Assembly (NCBI GenBank): GCA_009617715.1
Contig: VTFK01000013.1
Location: 124,001 to 188,000 of the forward strand
DNA length: 64,000 bases
Direction: 5' to 3'
Source: Plectrocnemia conspersa
Lineage: Eukaryota > Arthropoda > Insecta > Trichoptera > Polycentropodidae
Positions 11,320-24,640 of the stretch are shown here, one piece after another (the first letter of the stretch is position 1; the number at the start of each line of letters is the position of its first letter). The notes beneath the pieces were generated by a model, which was given only the letters and a program-made list of their open reading frames with translations, did no database searches and was not told where the DNA came from. Both the position numbers and the translations under genes were made by a program.

Positions 11320-14300
11320 AGGCGCGTATGGTAAGATACATTCCATTTCACTCGCTCGCGTTCTAAGTGCCGAGAGTGAGTGAGAAGACGTAGGCATGCG
11401 GAACGCATGTAACGCACGCCCTTATCTTTCACTCATTCTCGTCACTTAACACGACATGTATCTCACCGTATGCGCCTGCCGAATATATGTGTATTGCTAA
11501 GGAGCAGGATCCAGAAATAGGTTGAGTTTTTATTCGATTCATGCCTACAAAAGTGCATTATGGACTTTTAATCTCTACTAATCACGTGGTTTTTGTTTTG
11601 AACACAAATTGTGGAAAACCCGATACTGATAAGACCTCTGAAAGTTTTCGTGATGTTTTCCTCAAGTATTAATATAAATAAAAATATGATTTCATTTTCA
11701 TTTTCATTATCTTTAATGGTACAAATAATAACAAAAAACATTCAATCATCACATGACCCTTGATCATTTTGCATTCACCCAACTCCTGATTTAGAAGTGT
11801 TTCAATGATTGATTGATTTTATGTTATTATATATTTATAACATAAAAAGGTAGAAGAGTACTGCTATTTCTGTATTCGAATCGCTACCTTCTAGGAAAGG
11901 ATTTGTGTAATAGTAATAAAATGTCATGTCGAATTAATGTCAAGAGCATTCGCACAATGTCCCCATTGAGTAAGAGCAATTTTTTCTCAATAATCTCTTA
12001 TCTCCGGGTGCGTAACCCCACTTTTTTGCGATTTGTGTGTGTGTCATTGTTTAGTTACTGAATGAAACTGTTCGAGGCGAGATTATCGCTGTGTATTTTA
12101 TTGGTTGAGGTCACAAGGCGTTCAGAGGTCGACACTTCCCGTCTATGAGTACAAAATATTTTGCTGTTTCGGTATCGCAAAATGTTATTTTTACCGAAAA
12201 CAATAGCGGTTTGACAAAAATATTGATATTCGAGTCGCTACAGCGTTTTAATCTCGTTCGTTCTTAAACTTTTACGCAGGCGTGTTTATTTTTTTTACGG
12301 TTCTCGTGAATGAGTTTTGGGACTTTTGACCGCACCACGGTCAGGAAGTGGTCCGATAAAACGGGACAGGCCATTTCGGTATGGAAAATCCGATCGATAA
12401 GAATGAATTTTATGGGCGTGAACACATGCTGTTATTACATTGTGTCATTCCGTTAACGTAGAACCAGATAACGTAAACTGAAACGCCTGTTTCGGTACCA
12501 ATCGGTGCTACTGCAAAACTGTAATCGAACACCTCGGCTGCTTATTGTCTTTCACTCGATTCGATTTTTTTTTATCTAGAACGCAATGGGAAATCGGTAG
12601 TGATAATTTGATTCTGTAGAATATTCGTTTGCTAGTCGTCCTATTTTTTTTTTTCATAAAAAAAAGCATCGTATTCTCACCCCTATTCTATTAATAATAA
12701 TGATAATATAAAGCAACAGTTGCGCATGCACGCTGAAACTTTTGTCCTAATTTTATTGCTATTTTCGATAAATTTTACCTCAATGATGTATTACTTACTA
12801 CACCAAAAAAATCCAAATAAAAATTATAAAAGAATCGTCTTAAATATACTTTATTTAAGATTACATTATTGTATACACTTTTAATGTTCATTAAAAATTG
12901 TATGTTTATAAAAAATCCAAACTTTAATTGAATAGAGTTGTACGACTTCCGTGGACTTTCTATTCATAACAATAGACTGAACAATAAGATGCAAATTCTC
13001 CAAAGCTCGTATCATAAATTTATAGCATAACATCCCAAATTGTAAACGTCTATAAATCATTCTTCAACTGAATGTTATATTCAACAGCTTTCAAGGAACG
13101 ATTAAGTGAAATTCTTAAAACGTATTGTGCATACACAAAAGCGTTTAAGTTCCTGGAAATTCGCAAACTACAATAATGGATTCTTTGCGAATCGTATTAC
13201 TCAAAGTTCCATCAGGATTAGATCGAGATCTAAGATAAGATAAACACAGACGAATCCAATCTGCCAGCTCCTTGGCTCCGCAAATACTAAGTTGTCCTTT
13301 CCAAATCGATCGGCGGAAAACCTATCTGCAGTGTTTAATTATTGCGATGCGACACAATCGGTTTAATGTCACATGGTACGTTACTAAATTGGTACCAACA
13401 ACACGTAAATAAACATTTCGTGTGCATGTATATGTGCGTGTATGTTTATCTGGAACTAGCCAAAATTGCTCAAACGCGAATCCATTACGTCGGCGTCACA
13501 TTTTCTATGTTTATTGGGGCATCATCCGAATACAGTACAATAATAGCATTTTCCGGTTTCGGTACGGCAGTTTTATATATCGGTAGTATTAGTAGTACGA
13601 CCTGATTTCAAAATACGCGTACTTATTTTCGAGTTCCTGTGAAAAGTTGAATGAACGTGAAGCGTCCGTACGATTCCAGAATGCGGCGCGTATACGTATA
13701 TACGTGAAACTAAACGCAAAGGAAAAAACACACGAGCGAGACGTATAAGGTACCGTTGTAAACGGACTTCATTCATGATAGCCACGTAGTAACGGAACGT
13801 AGTTTCCGTAAAAGTGGCGCGACGGACCGAAACGGTATAGCATTTTGATTGACGCGCTCCGGACACAACAGTTTATCTCCGCGCACTGTTGATCTGTCGT
13901 CTGCAGGGTATGTGGTTTTGACGGAACCTCTCCTTCTTCTAATCGTGTCACAACTCTAACCTTTTGTTATGCACGTTATTTCCAAACATAATAATGCTTT
14001 GTTTATCAATCTCTTGAAATATACATACATATAAAAAAAATGGATTGTATTTTTTAACTTACTTCAGTTTTTGTAAAGATGTAGTAAAATCAGCCGATTC
14101 ATATACAGTAGTTTTTGAGGATTGTGTGTAATGTAGCACATCCTGTTAGTATACTTGACAAGTCTTTCGTTTCAATATAACTTAATGATTTTTGATATTC
14201 TTCCGGAATATTACGGTTCAGCTCTTTCACTGCCTGTTATAGTACATGCTGCTATTGTATGCGGGAGACAAGAATATTCATTAAAATAATACATCTAGTT

Positions 14301-14650
14301 ATAATATGTCATATCTTATAAAGGTTTTAATTTTATCCTTAATCTTTCCTTACAATTTGGATATCCATTTTTGATTAATTCAAGATTTAAAAAATAATAA
14401 TATATTGCTAAAATATATATGTATATACTTAACTTTAAGCACTATAAAATTGTTTTCAAAGAATGACTTTATGTTGTCATATAAACTGAAGAAAAACACG
14501 TATACAATGTGTTTTTCAGTTCCTATACCATGGTGTTACCCGCTAATTTATTTTTGGTGGATGTTTGTATTAACAAAAATCACCTACAATTTTTTTAATA
14601 TACTATATAAATATTTTTATTGATTCTTACGTAAACGAAAATTGCGCACA
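11320..14650. other. No supported gene; GC-richer island at about 13320-13930
   Basis: No coding similarity. Short poly-A/T tracts and AT-rich DNA surround a weaker GC-richer patch at about 12300-12560. Confidence 0.5.
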
Positions 14651-14880
14651 CAAAAATTCTGAATATAGACGATTGTTTGATTGACAAATATATTTTACTT
14701 TTACGTGTAAATTACTAATATAATAATAAAATATTTTTAAATTATAATCATATTAACTAATGCTATATTTATACTGACAGTATTATTATATTAAATTTAA
14801 AGCAGCTTTTCCTACGCCACGAAGCGCATAAAAAAATTAAACAAAATGTATATGAGAGATTTATTTATTTAAAAATTGGT

Positions 14881-15109
14881 CAAAGTGTATTCAAACCGAA
14901 TTTTGGTCAATAAGGAGGGCGCAAAAACAATTATCACTTCTCAGAAGTGAAAAATTCACGTCAAAAGCAATAAAATCGTGTCGGCGCCGTCGCAATGGGA
15001 ACGCTCGGTAACGAGCGTTCCCATTGCGACGGTGAAGGGATACCTCTGTGAAGGGATAATTGTTTTTTGCGCTCTCCTATTGGGCAAAATTCGGTTTAGA
15101 TGTGCTTAA
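14881..15109. mobile_element. Palindromic element, copy A (right arm partly deleted)
   Basis: Left arm is complete (CAATTATCACTTCTCAGAAG, CACGTCAAAAGCAATAAAAT, GTCGCAATGGGAACGCTCGG). The centre is mirrored by CGAGCGTTCCCATTGCGAC. The right arm then skips to GAAGGGATAATTG and CGGTTTAGATGTGC. Confidence 0.88.
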
Positions 15110-15467
15110 TAATAATAATACAAGTATGTTTTTAAAAAAAAAGATGTCTCTCTTTTAATTAAAAAATATTTTTTAAATTCTGAATATAGTGATTGTTTGA
15201 TTGACAAATATATTCTACTTTTACGTGTAAATTACTAATATAATAATAAAATATTTTTAAATTATAATCATATTAACATATGCTATATATATACTGACAG
15301 TATTCTTAAATATACACATTACTTTTTTTTAAACAAAAAAGGTGGCGGAACTCACTTCTTGTCAAATATATTCAAATATCACTTATATTAAATTTAAAGC
15401 AGCTTTTCCTACGCCACGAAGCGCATAAAAAAAATTATATGAGAGATTTATTTATTTCAAAATTGGT

Positions 15468-15717
15468 CAAAGTCTATTCAAACCTAATTTTGGTCAATAG
15501 GAGGGCGCAAAAACAATTATCACTTCTCAGAAGTGAAAAATTCACGTCAAAAGCAATAAAATCGTGTCGGCGCCGTCGCAATGGGAACGCTCGGTAACGA
15601 GCGTTCCCATTGCGACGGTGACGGCACGATTTTATTGCTTTTGACGTGGATTTTTTACTTCTGAGAAGGGATAATTGTTTTTTGCGCCCTCCTATTGGTC
15701 AAAATTCGGTTTAGTTA
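15468..15717. mobile_element. Palindromic element, copy B (near full length)
   Basis: Both arms of about 110 bases are present, mirrored around GCTCGGTAACGAGC. Arm words are AGGAGGGCGCAAAAACAATT and its complement. No coding capacity. The transcript, if made, would fold into a long hairpin. Confidence 0.9.
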
Positions 15718-15789
15718 TGCTTCATTTGACATTAAAAAGATTTCGCCAAGCGTTTATGAGCGCTGGAGCGATTGCCGTGGATTCTAAAC

Positions 15790-15890
15790 AGGGTCTTCAT
15801 TGGGGGGGGGGGGGAGGTAGGGGCATTTGCCCAGAAAAATGCATGTTATTTAATGAAATACTACGAATCATAATGAAATCGAATTAATAT
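15790..15890. repeat. G-tract and GGGGCATTTGCCC repeat
   Basis: A 13-base G run, then GGGGCATTTGCCC and TTATTTAATGAAATACTACG. Related sequence occurs inverted at 29150-29265 and about 26223-26345, each with a G/C run. Confidence 0.6.
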
Positions 15891-16539
15891 AAAAACAACC
15901 ACTGTCTGATCAACATTCGCCCCCTCCCTTTGGAAAAAGCTAAATTTAACTTGACAAATATCGCGGTTCTACCTTCAGATCCAATATGACGATCGTTCCT
16001 GTATGATTTATAATTAGCAAAATTTTATTATTAATAAAAAAATTATTCATTTCAAGAGGTTTCTCTCGAAGACCGTTTGCATTCCAAGCTATTTTTTAAG
16101 TAATTTTTGTTGAATTCTGCAATCGTAGCGATCGCGGTTAGCTTAACCGATAAGGGTTTTCTTCAAATTTACTAGCCCCCCCTCCCCCTCCCGCTAATGT
16201 GTGCATTCAGCGATGATTATTTTATTAAAAATACGTTTCGGAGTGTTTTTTTTGTGACGATCCTCCGTAACTGGTAATTGGACTTTCCATTTAGATGCAT
16301 ACTTTACGCAAGCAGGAATTGCTCTGTATACGTAATATTCCGAAATATTACACTTTCATATTTTTTATGGTCTTTTCCAGTTAGTGATTATTTAGGAACG
16401 TCTCTGCTATATCTGAAGAATTAGAGAAAAATTCAAACTTATTGTCCTCCCTCTAGCTATCTCCTACTTTTCTTTGTAGAGAAGGTTTGATAATAGTACT
16501 GCAATATTACGTCTATCTGATATGATAGTATCGATTCCA

Positions 16540-17390
16540 TTTGTTAAGAAGCACATGTTAGTGGCATAGTGGTAATTTTAGCATCGCATTGCACCAGTTG
16601 CAAAGTGGCACTGTATCGATCACTCGCTAACGCCACCGCAAGGCTGGTTACGAAATCCGCAGTTCTGTACAAGGCGACGGCGGCGCCCAGCGAGTGCATC
16701 ACGTCCACGTCCGAGTCATCGCCCATCACCGCCGTTAACGATGCCGCTCCCAATTTGGTTACCACTGCAGAATCGCACACTCCGAACTATGAATGGTCGG
16801 CCCGTCTGATTCATCGCTTCATTCACAGAGGCGGCGGACACGCCGCTTGCCTACCTACTTACCTACCTACCGGCCGACAGACCGAACGAGACCTACCTAC
16901 CTCCAGCAGCCGGCGGAAATCAAACATAAACTCGCCAACTAGTAGAAATAAGCGCGCCCACACAATGGGGCGCCGCGCCGAGGGCACAATGGCGAAAACC
17001 GCCGGCCAGTTGGATTAATAATGCCAAGGGCCCGCCGAGTGAGTGGATGCTGCTGGGAGTTGTTGGCACCGGTCTCCGGTGTCGCGTCTATGCGTCACTC
17101 GCTAAGCGAAAATGCAACCCGGAATGTAGACGACGAATGTCAAAAAACAAGATTTGTGTCGGCCAACGCCGATTTAACTCGGGCGGGCCGGATCGAAAAC
17201 AAACGTGGGCAGCGGCACGAGATAACTCCGTCTCTCTCTTTCTCCCTGTCTGTGTGTCTGCTTTGGCTGGACTCGAAAATAGATGCTAGACTTTGGACTG
17301 AGATGCACCCAGAAATGATGCTTCAATATCTTAATTGCGCGCTGTGAACGCGTCATCGCGAGACTCGAACAGCAGGGCGTCAACATGCAT
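16540..17390. other. GC-rich island with a 149-codon open frame of unknown meaning
   Basis: The longest GC-rich island left of Pdk1. It includes a CCTA repeat patch (about 16850-16900) and an open frame at 16569-17018 (+). That frame's protein is Ala/Thr/Ser-rich with no recognised domain and overlaps the CCTA repeats, so I do not call it a gene. An untranslated first exon or regulatory island is possible. Confidence 0.35.
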
Positions 17391-17775
17391 GGTCAACTGT
17401 TATTTAATCCTCTCTTTAATTTTATTGTCAAAAGAGGGCGTGTCTCTATTTTTTACCACAATCCTCTTTACTTGTTAGTAGTCTTCAATTTATATATAAT
17501 ACAGAGATCAGATATTATGCATTTCAAATGCCTCATATGTATTTTTTAACAGTTTCTCATCAATGCAGACGTTTAAAAAAAATGGGCCAAAATATACCGT
17601 TTGAAAAATTAATAACATGATGTATTTTTATTACAATTGTGCAAATATCTTATACTGATATTTTACATATCATGAAGATTTATTTGACTTATACATGAAA
17701 AAAGTATCTTGCCGCCTCCCCCCCCCCCACTATACAATTGGTCAAGTGATTTGAAAATAGGTTTATAAAGAAATT

Positions 17776-17870
17776 AGATATTTTTTACAAGTAAAGCATG
17801 ATTAACTTTATCGAATGCCTTTTCAAAATCTGTTTAAATAAAACAACATTTTAGTAAACATAAAACAATG
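17776..17870 (-). pseudogene. Reverse transcriptase fragment (non-LTR)
   Basis: Minus-strand reading gives TDFEKAFDKVNHALLVKNI, the conserved catalytic motif A (with its Asp) of non-LTR reverse transcriptases. Surrounding codons contain stops. Confidence 0.75.
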
Positions 17871-17959
17871 CATTTCGCTGTATTTCCTAGACTTATTTTT
17901 TTATGATTTAATGAGAAATTAAATTATTATTTTGATTATTATCAACCCCTTAATTTTAA

Positions 17960-20270
17960 ATGGTTTAGTGATTTTTGACTGACACATGCATGTAGATATG
18001 CTAAGAAAGCTCTACATTAATCTAAACTAAATTGCATCTATTTATAAACGTTCTGAAATATGTTGTAATAATTTTTAGTTAATTCCAAATTTAAATACAT
18101 AGTTGTCACCTATGAGCACCAATCTGTCTCTATACACAATTAGCTGCCTATCAACGCGTGGTACCAAAAGGAAATGGTTCTAAATTCCGTTTTATTTTTG
18201 CTTTTTTCCGCTCCCAGTAACGATCCCAGATGGCCATTCAGCCACACTATGCATCCAAAGCGATTATTACATAACCACTATCTGCCAAATAGCACAACTA
18301 TAGCACATTCAGGGTGTAGCTGGCGGAGCTGTGGGAACCTTTGCGTGCCCGCAACACTCCCAACTCCCACAGCTAGCAATTACATTGTAATTAGCGAAAA
18401 GATCTACCGCACTACATATATGTATATATATATATATAGGAAATAGAACGACGGCCTCCACGACCTCGCCTGCTCGCGAATATCTGGACAATGGTGGCCT
18501 ATATTGGAACAGCCTTCCCGAACACCACCTTGGGGAGTTGTAAATTTCGATGCGGAAGCACCGCCAGTCTTTTCCATAATATGCGTATCGGTATCGGCAC
18601 GTGATAAGGCGTCAGTCTGCCTAAACGAATATAATATTTGCGACCTTGGAGGGTCGTTGCCGTCGAACATGGCTATTATAGAGTGACTATTGTAACTATG
18701 TTGTGTCAAAATGGGTTTTATTGACCGCCGAGCCAGGATAAACAAACAAGTCTGAAATAGAGATTCGCGAGATGCGGGCCAAGCGCCGGGTAGTTTTTTT
18801 TCTTCCCGGAGATCGAGTGAATGGAACGGCGAATATGGAGAAGTGTCTGAATCATTTCATTGATGTGCATGACTCATTCTTGCGCTTGATTGGGAATGAT
18901 TCATAATTTATATTGGCTGCAGAGGGCAACTATCCATGACATTTATGTTATGAATCTATTCTTGCGAAACCAAACAATTATTCTGATACAAAGAAAATAT
19001 ATTCTGGGACTTGCCCTAAAGCAGAATCTTGTTGAGTTGTGTTTGGCAATATTGCAGTTCGCACCTCTTGCACCCATAGATGTATTGTTTTGTATGATAA
19101 TATATTCAGGAGTATAACGAGTTTGGTTAGACTCTCGTTTGTTCCAAGTTGGGAGCGAAGTGGTGGTTCTGGATTTTGAATTTTTAAATTTTCAAACCTG
19201 ATTTTTTTTTTCGTAAAAAAAATATTTTTGATAAGTAATTAATTTTTTTTTGCATAAAAGGGAATAAAAAGTATTTTTTTTTTTTATTTTATTTTAATTT
19301 TAAATAATATGATATGCAATGTGAAACAAGCAATAAATTATTGTACATTACAATATGCGCTGGGTCTGAGATGTTAAGTTCCTGTTTAGGTCGTCGTGCT
19401 CGCTCTATATACTCTCTCCGAATTATGGGATCGTTTGGCTAATGTGATGATTCCGGGCGTAAACAGACTATTTGTTAGTCTACTTTTGCACCTTAAAATA
19501 ATATTATTATTTATGGGTGTTCCGCAGTCCAATTATTGACTATTTGATCAAGCCTAGTCATGAGTCCTCTTCCTTTCGTACACGTGTATACAATTTGTCA
19601 ACCTGTTCGACCTCCTTCACGCCACAGAAGACTCCGGCGCTAATCGTCCGACAAATTGAAAGGAAAGCGTGAAAATAAAACAGGGTGACCGTGAAAATTG
19701 GGACTAAATTTATCGCCCCGCGTGCGACAACGCCTACGCGCCCGTTGCGTGCGATTTTTGTGTTTTCGTCTGGCTTTTAAATAACTGTGTGTGTATGTTT
19801 GTGTTTTTCTTTTCACTTTCGCCGAAAGAGAGAAAGAAAGAAGAAAAATGACGGTAAGAAGCGGCATTCGTTCCTCTTATCGCCGCGACACTGAAACGCT
19901 TTTCCGTTAGTCCGCTGTAGGAATTTCTATAATTGGAAACCGAACGTGTCCGCTTCCGGCGAACGGTTTTTCCGCGAATCTTGCGGTTTATTCGCCATCG
20001 GTTGCGGGTCCGCTAGATTTCGGTACTTTGATAGGGGCCCCGTGATGTACCGAGTGAAAAGGTGCCAAAACTGTACACGCCGTGATCCGTTCGATGGCTA
20101 TATACATACAATACATCACCGATTCTGTATCAAGTATTCTGACTTGTCGATACTTAATGGCTTCATTTGAACGTACGTATATTTTGTTAACATGCTCTTA
20201 CTAGCACTATTTCTTGGAAGCATTGGAAGTAAACATGAGTTCTGGATATAAACATATTTTTTTAAGAGGA
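17960..20270. other. No supported gene; GC-richer parts at 18140-18660 and 19360-20100
   Basis: Contains a short TA repeat at about 18419-18438. No protein similarity was recognised in either strand. Confidence 0.5.
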
Positions 20271-20280
20271 TATATATATA

Positions 20281-20420
20281 ACGCTCGGTAACGAGCGTTC
20301 CCGACGGCAACGGCATGATTTTATTGCTTTTGACGTGGATTTTTGACTTCTGAGAAGGGATAATTGTTTTTTGCGCTCCTTATTTGGGCAAAATTCGGTT
20401 TAGATGTGCTTTATTCCATT
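20281..20420. mobile_element. Palindromic element, copy C (right half only)
   Basis: Begins at the palindrome centre (ACGCTCGGTAACGAGCGTTC) directly after a TA repeat and continues through GATTTTATTGCTTTTGACGT to CGGTTTAGATGTGCTTTATT. A more degraded piece follows at about 20445-20500. Confidence 0.85.
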
Positions 20421-20554
20421 GTTATAAAAAGTCTTAATATAAACGCTTTCGCCGCGATGGCACAATTTTATTGCATTTGATCTGAATTGGAAATTCACTA
20501 TATTGCAACACTGAGCAGCAAATAAAACACGACTAATTGAGTAGATATTTTTAT

Positions 20555-21960
20555 TATTTTTTATTTATTTATTTATTTATTTTATTAATTTATTTAGCTT
20601 AATAGCTAATCTTTACATCTAACAAATTTAGTTAACATATATAAAAATATATAAAAAATACATAACAGAAAGAAAAAATAAAAATATACAATAATAAAGT
20701 CTTAATATTATAATTTATTTCTATATGTACGAAGGTGTTTTTTTATTCCATTTATGAAACCCGTTATATTTTTTTTGCTATTTCAGTTTCTCTTGGAAGA
20801 CTATTATATAAATCAAAACCTCCGTACATAATTCCCCTAGCCGTACTCGTTTTCTTATACTTAATTATCTTAAAATTTTCTTTATTTCTAGTATTATATT
20901 TATGTACATCTTTATTTCTTATTAAATACTTATTAAAATATTTTGGTAACATATTATTTTCTAACTTATATATAAATACTAAAACATTCATACTCAATAT
21001 TTCTTGAACATTCAACCATTCTAATCTATCAATCATTTTTACAATTAGTTAATCTATTTTTATTTAAGATTACTCTCATTGCCCTATTTTTGTAATTTTT
21101 TGCAACATTTGTTTATCTAATTTATTTAACATATTTAATAGTGTTGCACAATAATTAAAATGGGGCAATATTATACTATTGTAATTTTTTTTTTTTGTAT
21201 TTATACTTAATATATTTCTTAATCTAGATAATAAACCTATTTTTTACTTTTTTTTTTTTTTTAATATGTAATTACAATGTTCTTTAAAAGTTTAATTTTG
21301 TATCAACAATTACTCCTAAATATTTTATATTATCCACTATTTCTATACTAGAGTTATTTATTACTATTTTGGTACTATTATCTAACACATTTTTTATAAT
21401 TAATAAACATACATTTAGTTTTATTCTCATTTAATTTAAGTACATTATTCTTTAACCATATTTCTAATATACTTAATTCATTATTTAAATTATTTACAAT
21501 TTCTTTAATGTTATCACCTATGCAATACATTAATGTGTCATCCGCAAATAGATGAATTTTACATTTTTTTCACGTTATTAACTATATCATTAATATACAA
21601 AACAAATAACAATGGTCCCAATTTAGACCCTTGTGGTACTCCATAAGACACTAATTTCTCTTCAGAATATACATTATTTATTTTAACTTTTGTTTTTTTT
21701 TTTTATATAAGTAATTATTAAACCATCTTAAAACTATATCACTTATACCTATACTCTCCAATTTCTTTAACATTATTTTTCTGTCTATTGTTTCGAAGGC
21801 TCTCTTGAAATCCAAGAAAACTGCTCCAATGATTTTGTTTGTATCCCTAGCCAACAGCCAATCATTTATCACTACTTGTAATGCAGTTTCAGTCGAATGC
21901 TTTTCTCTGAATCCCGATTGTTGTTCACATATTATGTTTTGAGAAGTAATAAATGCCTAA
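20555..21960 (-). mobile_element. 5'-truncated non-LTR retrotransposon (LINE)
   Basis: Minus-strand open pieces show HSTETALQ and FLDFKRAFETIDR (motif A), then YGVPQGSKLGPLLFVLYIND (motif B region), and near the end LEWLNVQEIL, NTRNKENF and YNSLPRE, the usual C-terminal order of jockey/CR1-like ORF2. The insertion ends in a TTTA-rich stretch at about 20556-20590, a (TAAA)n tail on the element's strand. Frameshifts and poly-T expansions (for example at 21700) show it is dead. Confidence 0.88.
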
Positions 21961-21989
21961 TTAAAATATTTCGCATAAAATACGATTTC

Positions 21990-22117
21990 AGAAAATATGT
22001 TAAAAATATGTAAAATGCCATTACGATTTTATAAAATATGGAAAATGCCATCTTTGTCATGGGGCCCGGAATCGCTGTTTTCCCATGGCTCAGGTTCGCT
22101 CTCGGCGCTCCTTTCCA
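21990..22117. repeat. Outer end of the palindromic element family
   Basis: AAAATGCCATCTTTGTCATG, GGCCCGGAATC, TGTTTTCCCATGG and GGTTCGCTCTCGGCG match, inverted, the stretch at 33772-33845. Confidence 0.7.
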
Positions 22118-22119
22118 TA

Positions 22120-24170
22120 ACCAACAAGTCTGAGTGACAAATTATTTACTGCAAGAAGAATCTTCGACAGTCGAGAAGAATGAAAGACTCAGTTTGATGG
22201 AAGTTAACGCTCGTTTATCGAGTCAAAATTTTGCTCGTAAAAGCGAAACACTTGTTAACCAAAGTTTTGGTTTAATAAAGAAGTGTTCGTTTATTTGGCA
22301 AAAAATGTTTTGCTTTACTAATCTAATTAAATTTACTATCTTTTTTTTTTTAATTTTATATTTTCAAGATGTCTCGGCTAGCCGCATGTTTGACATGACT
22401 CCTATAAATAAAGCTGGCGCGAAAATCTACACGTGCCGCCGATTGTGCGAATTTTACGCTGACGTATGTTTTTTTCTAACGTGAATATAAATTTTCTCTC
22501 GCTTATCGTGTGGGCTAGGTATGCGACCGAGCGTGTTAAAAATAAATAAAACACAATCAAAAAACTTTCCTAGCAATTAATTTCATTGTCACAAGCGACA
22601 CGTGTAGGAAAGTCTATAGTGATTTGGCGAGTTTCAACAAAAAAATTGCATCACCGCTCGATTTTTAGCAATAGTTCAGAAAAGTGTGTCAGTGCGCAGC
22701 CTAGACCTTAATTTTTGTTTATTTTCTATTGTGTGAAAATTGGGTGCCGCTTTTTTTCCCCTTCATATTATTATTTTCACTGTCAAAATATGTACACACG
22801 ACAGTTTTGTGTATTGTGTGCTTGATCCGCGCCAAATTTTCGCCTTTCGCTGCGATGATTTAAACAAATGGCGCGGAGGCATTTGTGCAAATGTTTTCTC
22901 TGTGCCAGACCCGCAATTGTATGAGCTTATTTGTTTTAACCTTCTCTAGAAAAGGCGCATTACACGTGTATGTATGTACAAAATAGGTACAAGTGCGTAA
23001 GTGAATTCTTTACAAAATGGCATTGAAAAAATTATGTTTTGTTATGTTAGCATAGCGTTTTTAAAATGTCGCATAATATTTCTATTAATAAATTATGGAT
23101 TTAAAGTTCCAAAAAAGGCAATTGCATATGATAAAAATGGGGGAGTATGTTGTGTCTTACATTTTTCTATTTTCTTCTAAAAAAATCTGAAGTAATTAAA
23201 AAATATTTTGGTCTTTTGCACTCACGTCGTTCCTTTTCTAAACCCCTATTTAAATTTTATTCATTACATATACATAAAACACGTTTAATTTCATCAGTGA
23301 CAAAGTAAATCAACTAGATTTTTTGTATACATAGCTATTATTATTTATTTATTTATATATTTAAGTACTAGATCAACTTTCAACAGGATCTAAAAGCATT
23401 GACCACACGTCTTCCACGTCTCAGATCAGGTATTTCCGGTTTTTATTTTGGCAACTGCGAATTATGGGGTGACTCTTCGACACAGAGAACCCCAATTCAG
23501 ATTCAAACACAGATCGTCGATCAAAACAATACAGTACAATAATAGTCAAATATTATCCCCGTCAATATAGTGTGTTGTAATAATCGAAAATATTCAATGA
23601 TAGGTAATACGTAGCAGGACGCCATTTGTTTACATTCTGCTGTACCTTGACGTAGCGTGTTCATTGACACGATCCGATCGTTTCTCCGCAGCCGTCAATG
23701 CAATGTCAATTTATTATTGACGACCGGCTGGCAAGAGGTCGCGTGTCGTTTTCGTCCAATAAGTTTTGCGGCTACTTTTGGACGCGCCGCCCGAGCGAAG
23801 CCGTCGTTTGCCGCCACTGGTCCGATTAAACGCTCTTAACCCAATTATTATTACGATAATGTTTTGTGTGTAGTGCGTACAAACGACGCAGTTAAAAATA
23901 ACCCTTTGTGTGTGCCCTTACCGCACAAATTTCGAGCTGACCTTATTTTTTGATTAAACTGCCAGAATTTGATAAAAAAAACAACAAACCAGTTAATTGT
24001 GTGTGCAATGAAACGGCACGAGCTCGTTTTTGATTGCACGAAAATGATTATTTCAGCTGTGTAATATATGTGTGTGTCCGTAATTCTAGATTCTAGTCAT
24101 CATATACACCTTTCAGCTACAATGAATTTGGTTTATATACTAATATTTTTAATAGTATATTTTTAAAAAT
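22120..24170. other. No supported gene
   Basis: Mixed AT-rich sequence with short GC-richer patches (about 22730-22900 and 23640-23840). No coding similarity. Confidence 0.5.
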
Positions 24171-24179
24171 GTGTAAGAG

Positions 24180-24640
24180 AAGTATCGCAGCGCCGGCGCA
24201 CATAGTGGGGGCGTGACTTATGTTGACGGCGGGCGTTGTTTGGATTGGATGAGCACTAGGCGCGAAAGTATGAGCGCAGTTCTCTCAGAAAGTTGTCGCT
24301 AAGCATGTCTTTAAATTACTGAAAGGTGCTGTCGACATGCCAGCTATTCTCGAGGAATCCAGTTTTGGGTTTCAGAACGTCTTCGAGAATCACAGTCGGC
24401 TCCTTAATACGCTGGCATTACATATGACCTGTTTAATGTTAGCTACGAAGAGCTTGAGGTAACCTGTTAGGTTACGATGGTCTTAATTTAATCTAAATAA
24501 ATTATGTTCATCTAGATATCGTGATGTTATGAATTAAAGTCGCACATATTAGGTATTGAAAATTCTTTAATAATTTGCTTCTTCAGCTCAGCGAGGGCAT
24601 GTTCTAATAAATATTATGGGCGTACAGCGCAAAATAATTT
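24180..24640. repeat. Dispersed repeat, copy 1 (partner at 37070-37460)
   Basis: Shared words in order: CGCAGCGCCGGC, GGGGGCGTGA, TTGGATTGGATGAG-like, ACATATTA and CTTCAGCTCA. Both copies start with the GC-rich block and drift into AT-rich sequence. Confidence 0.75.

Larger units (their letters stand above)
14653..15717. repeat. Tandem duplication of module plus palindromic element
   Basis: Two direct copies of about 0.5 kb, roughly 14653-15110 and 15176-15717. Each starts TTCTGAATATAG...GATTGTTTGATTGAC, runs through TACGCCACGAAGCGCATAAA, and ends with a palindrome. The second copy has about 80 extra bases before the GAAGCGC part; the first has a damaged right arm. They are close enough to suggest a recent duplication. 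Confidence 0.85.

Noticed and set aside
16569..17018. 149-codon open frame as a gene
   Set aside because: Composition reflects GC-rich DNA and CCTA repeats; no recognised family, no splice structure and no conserved motif.
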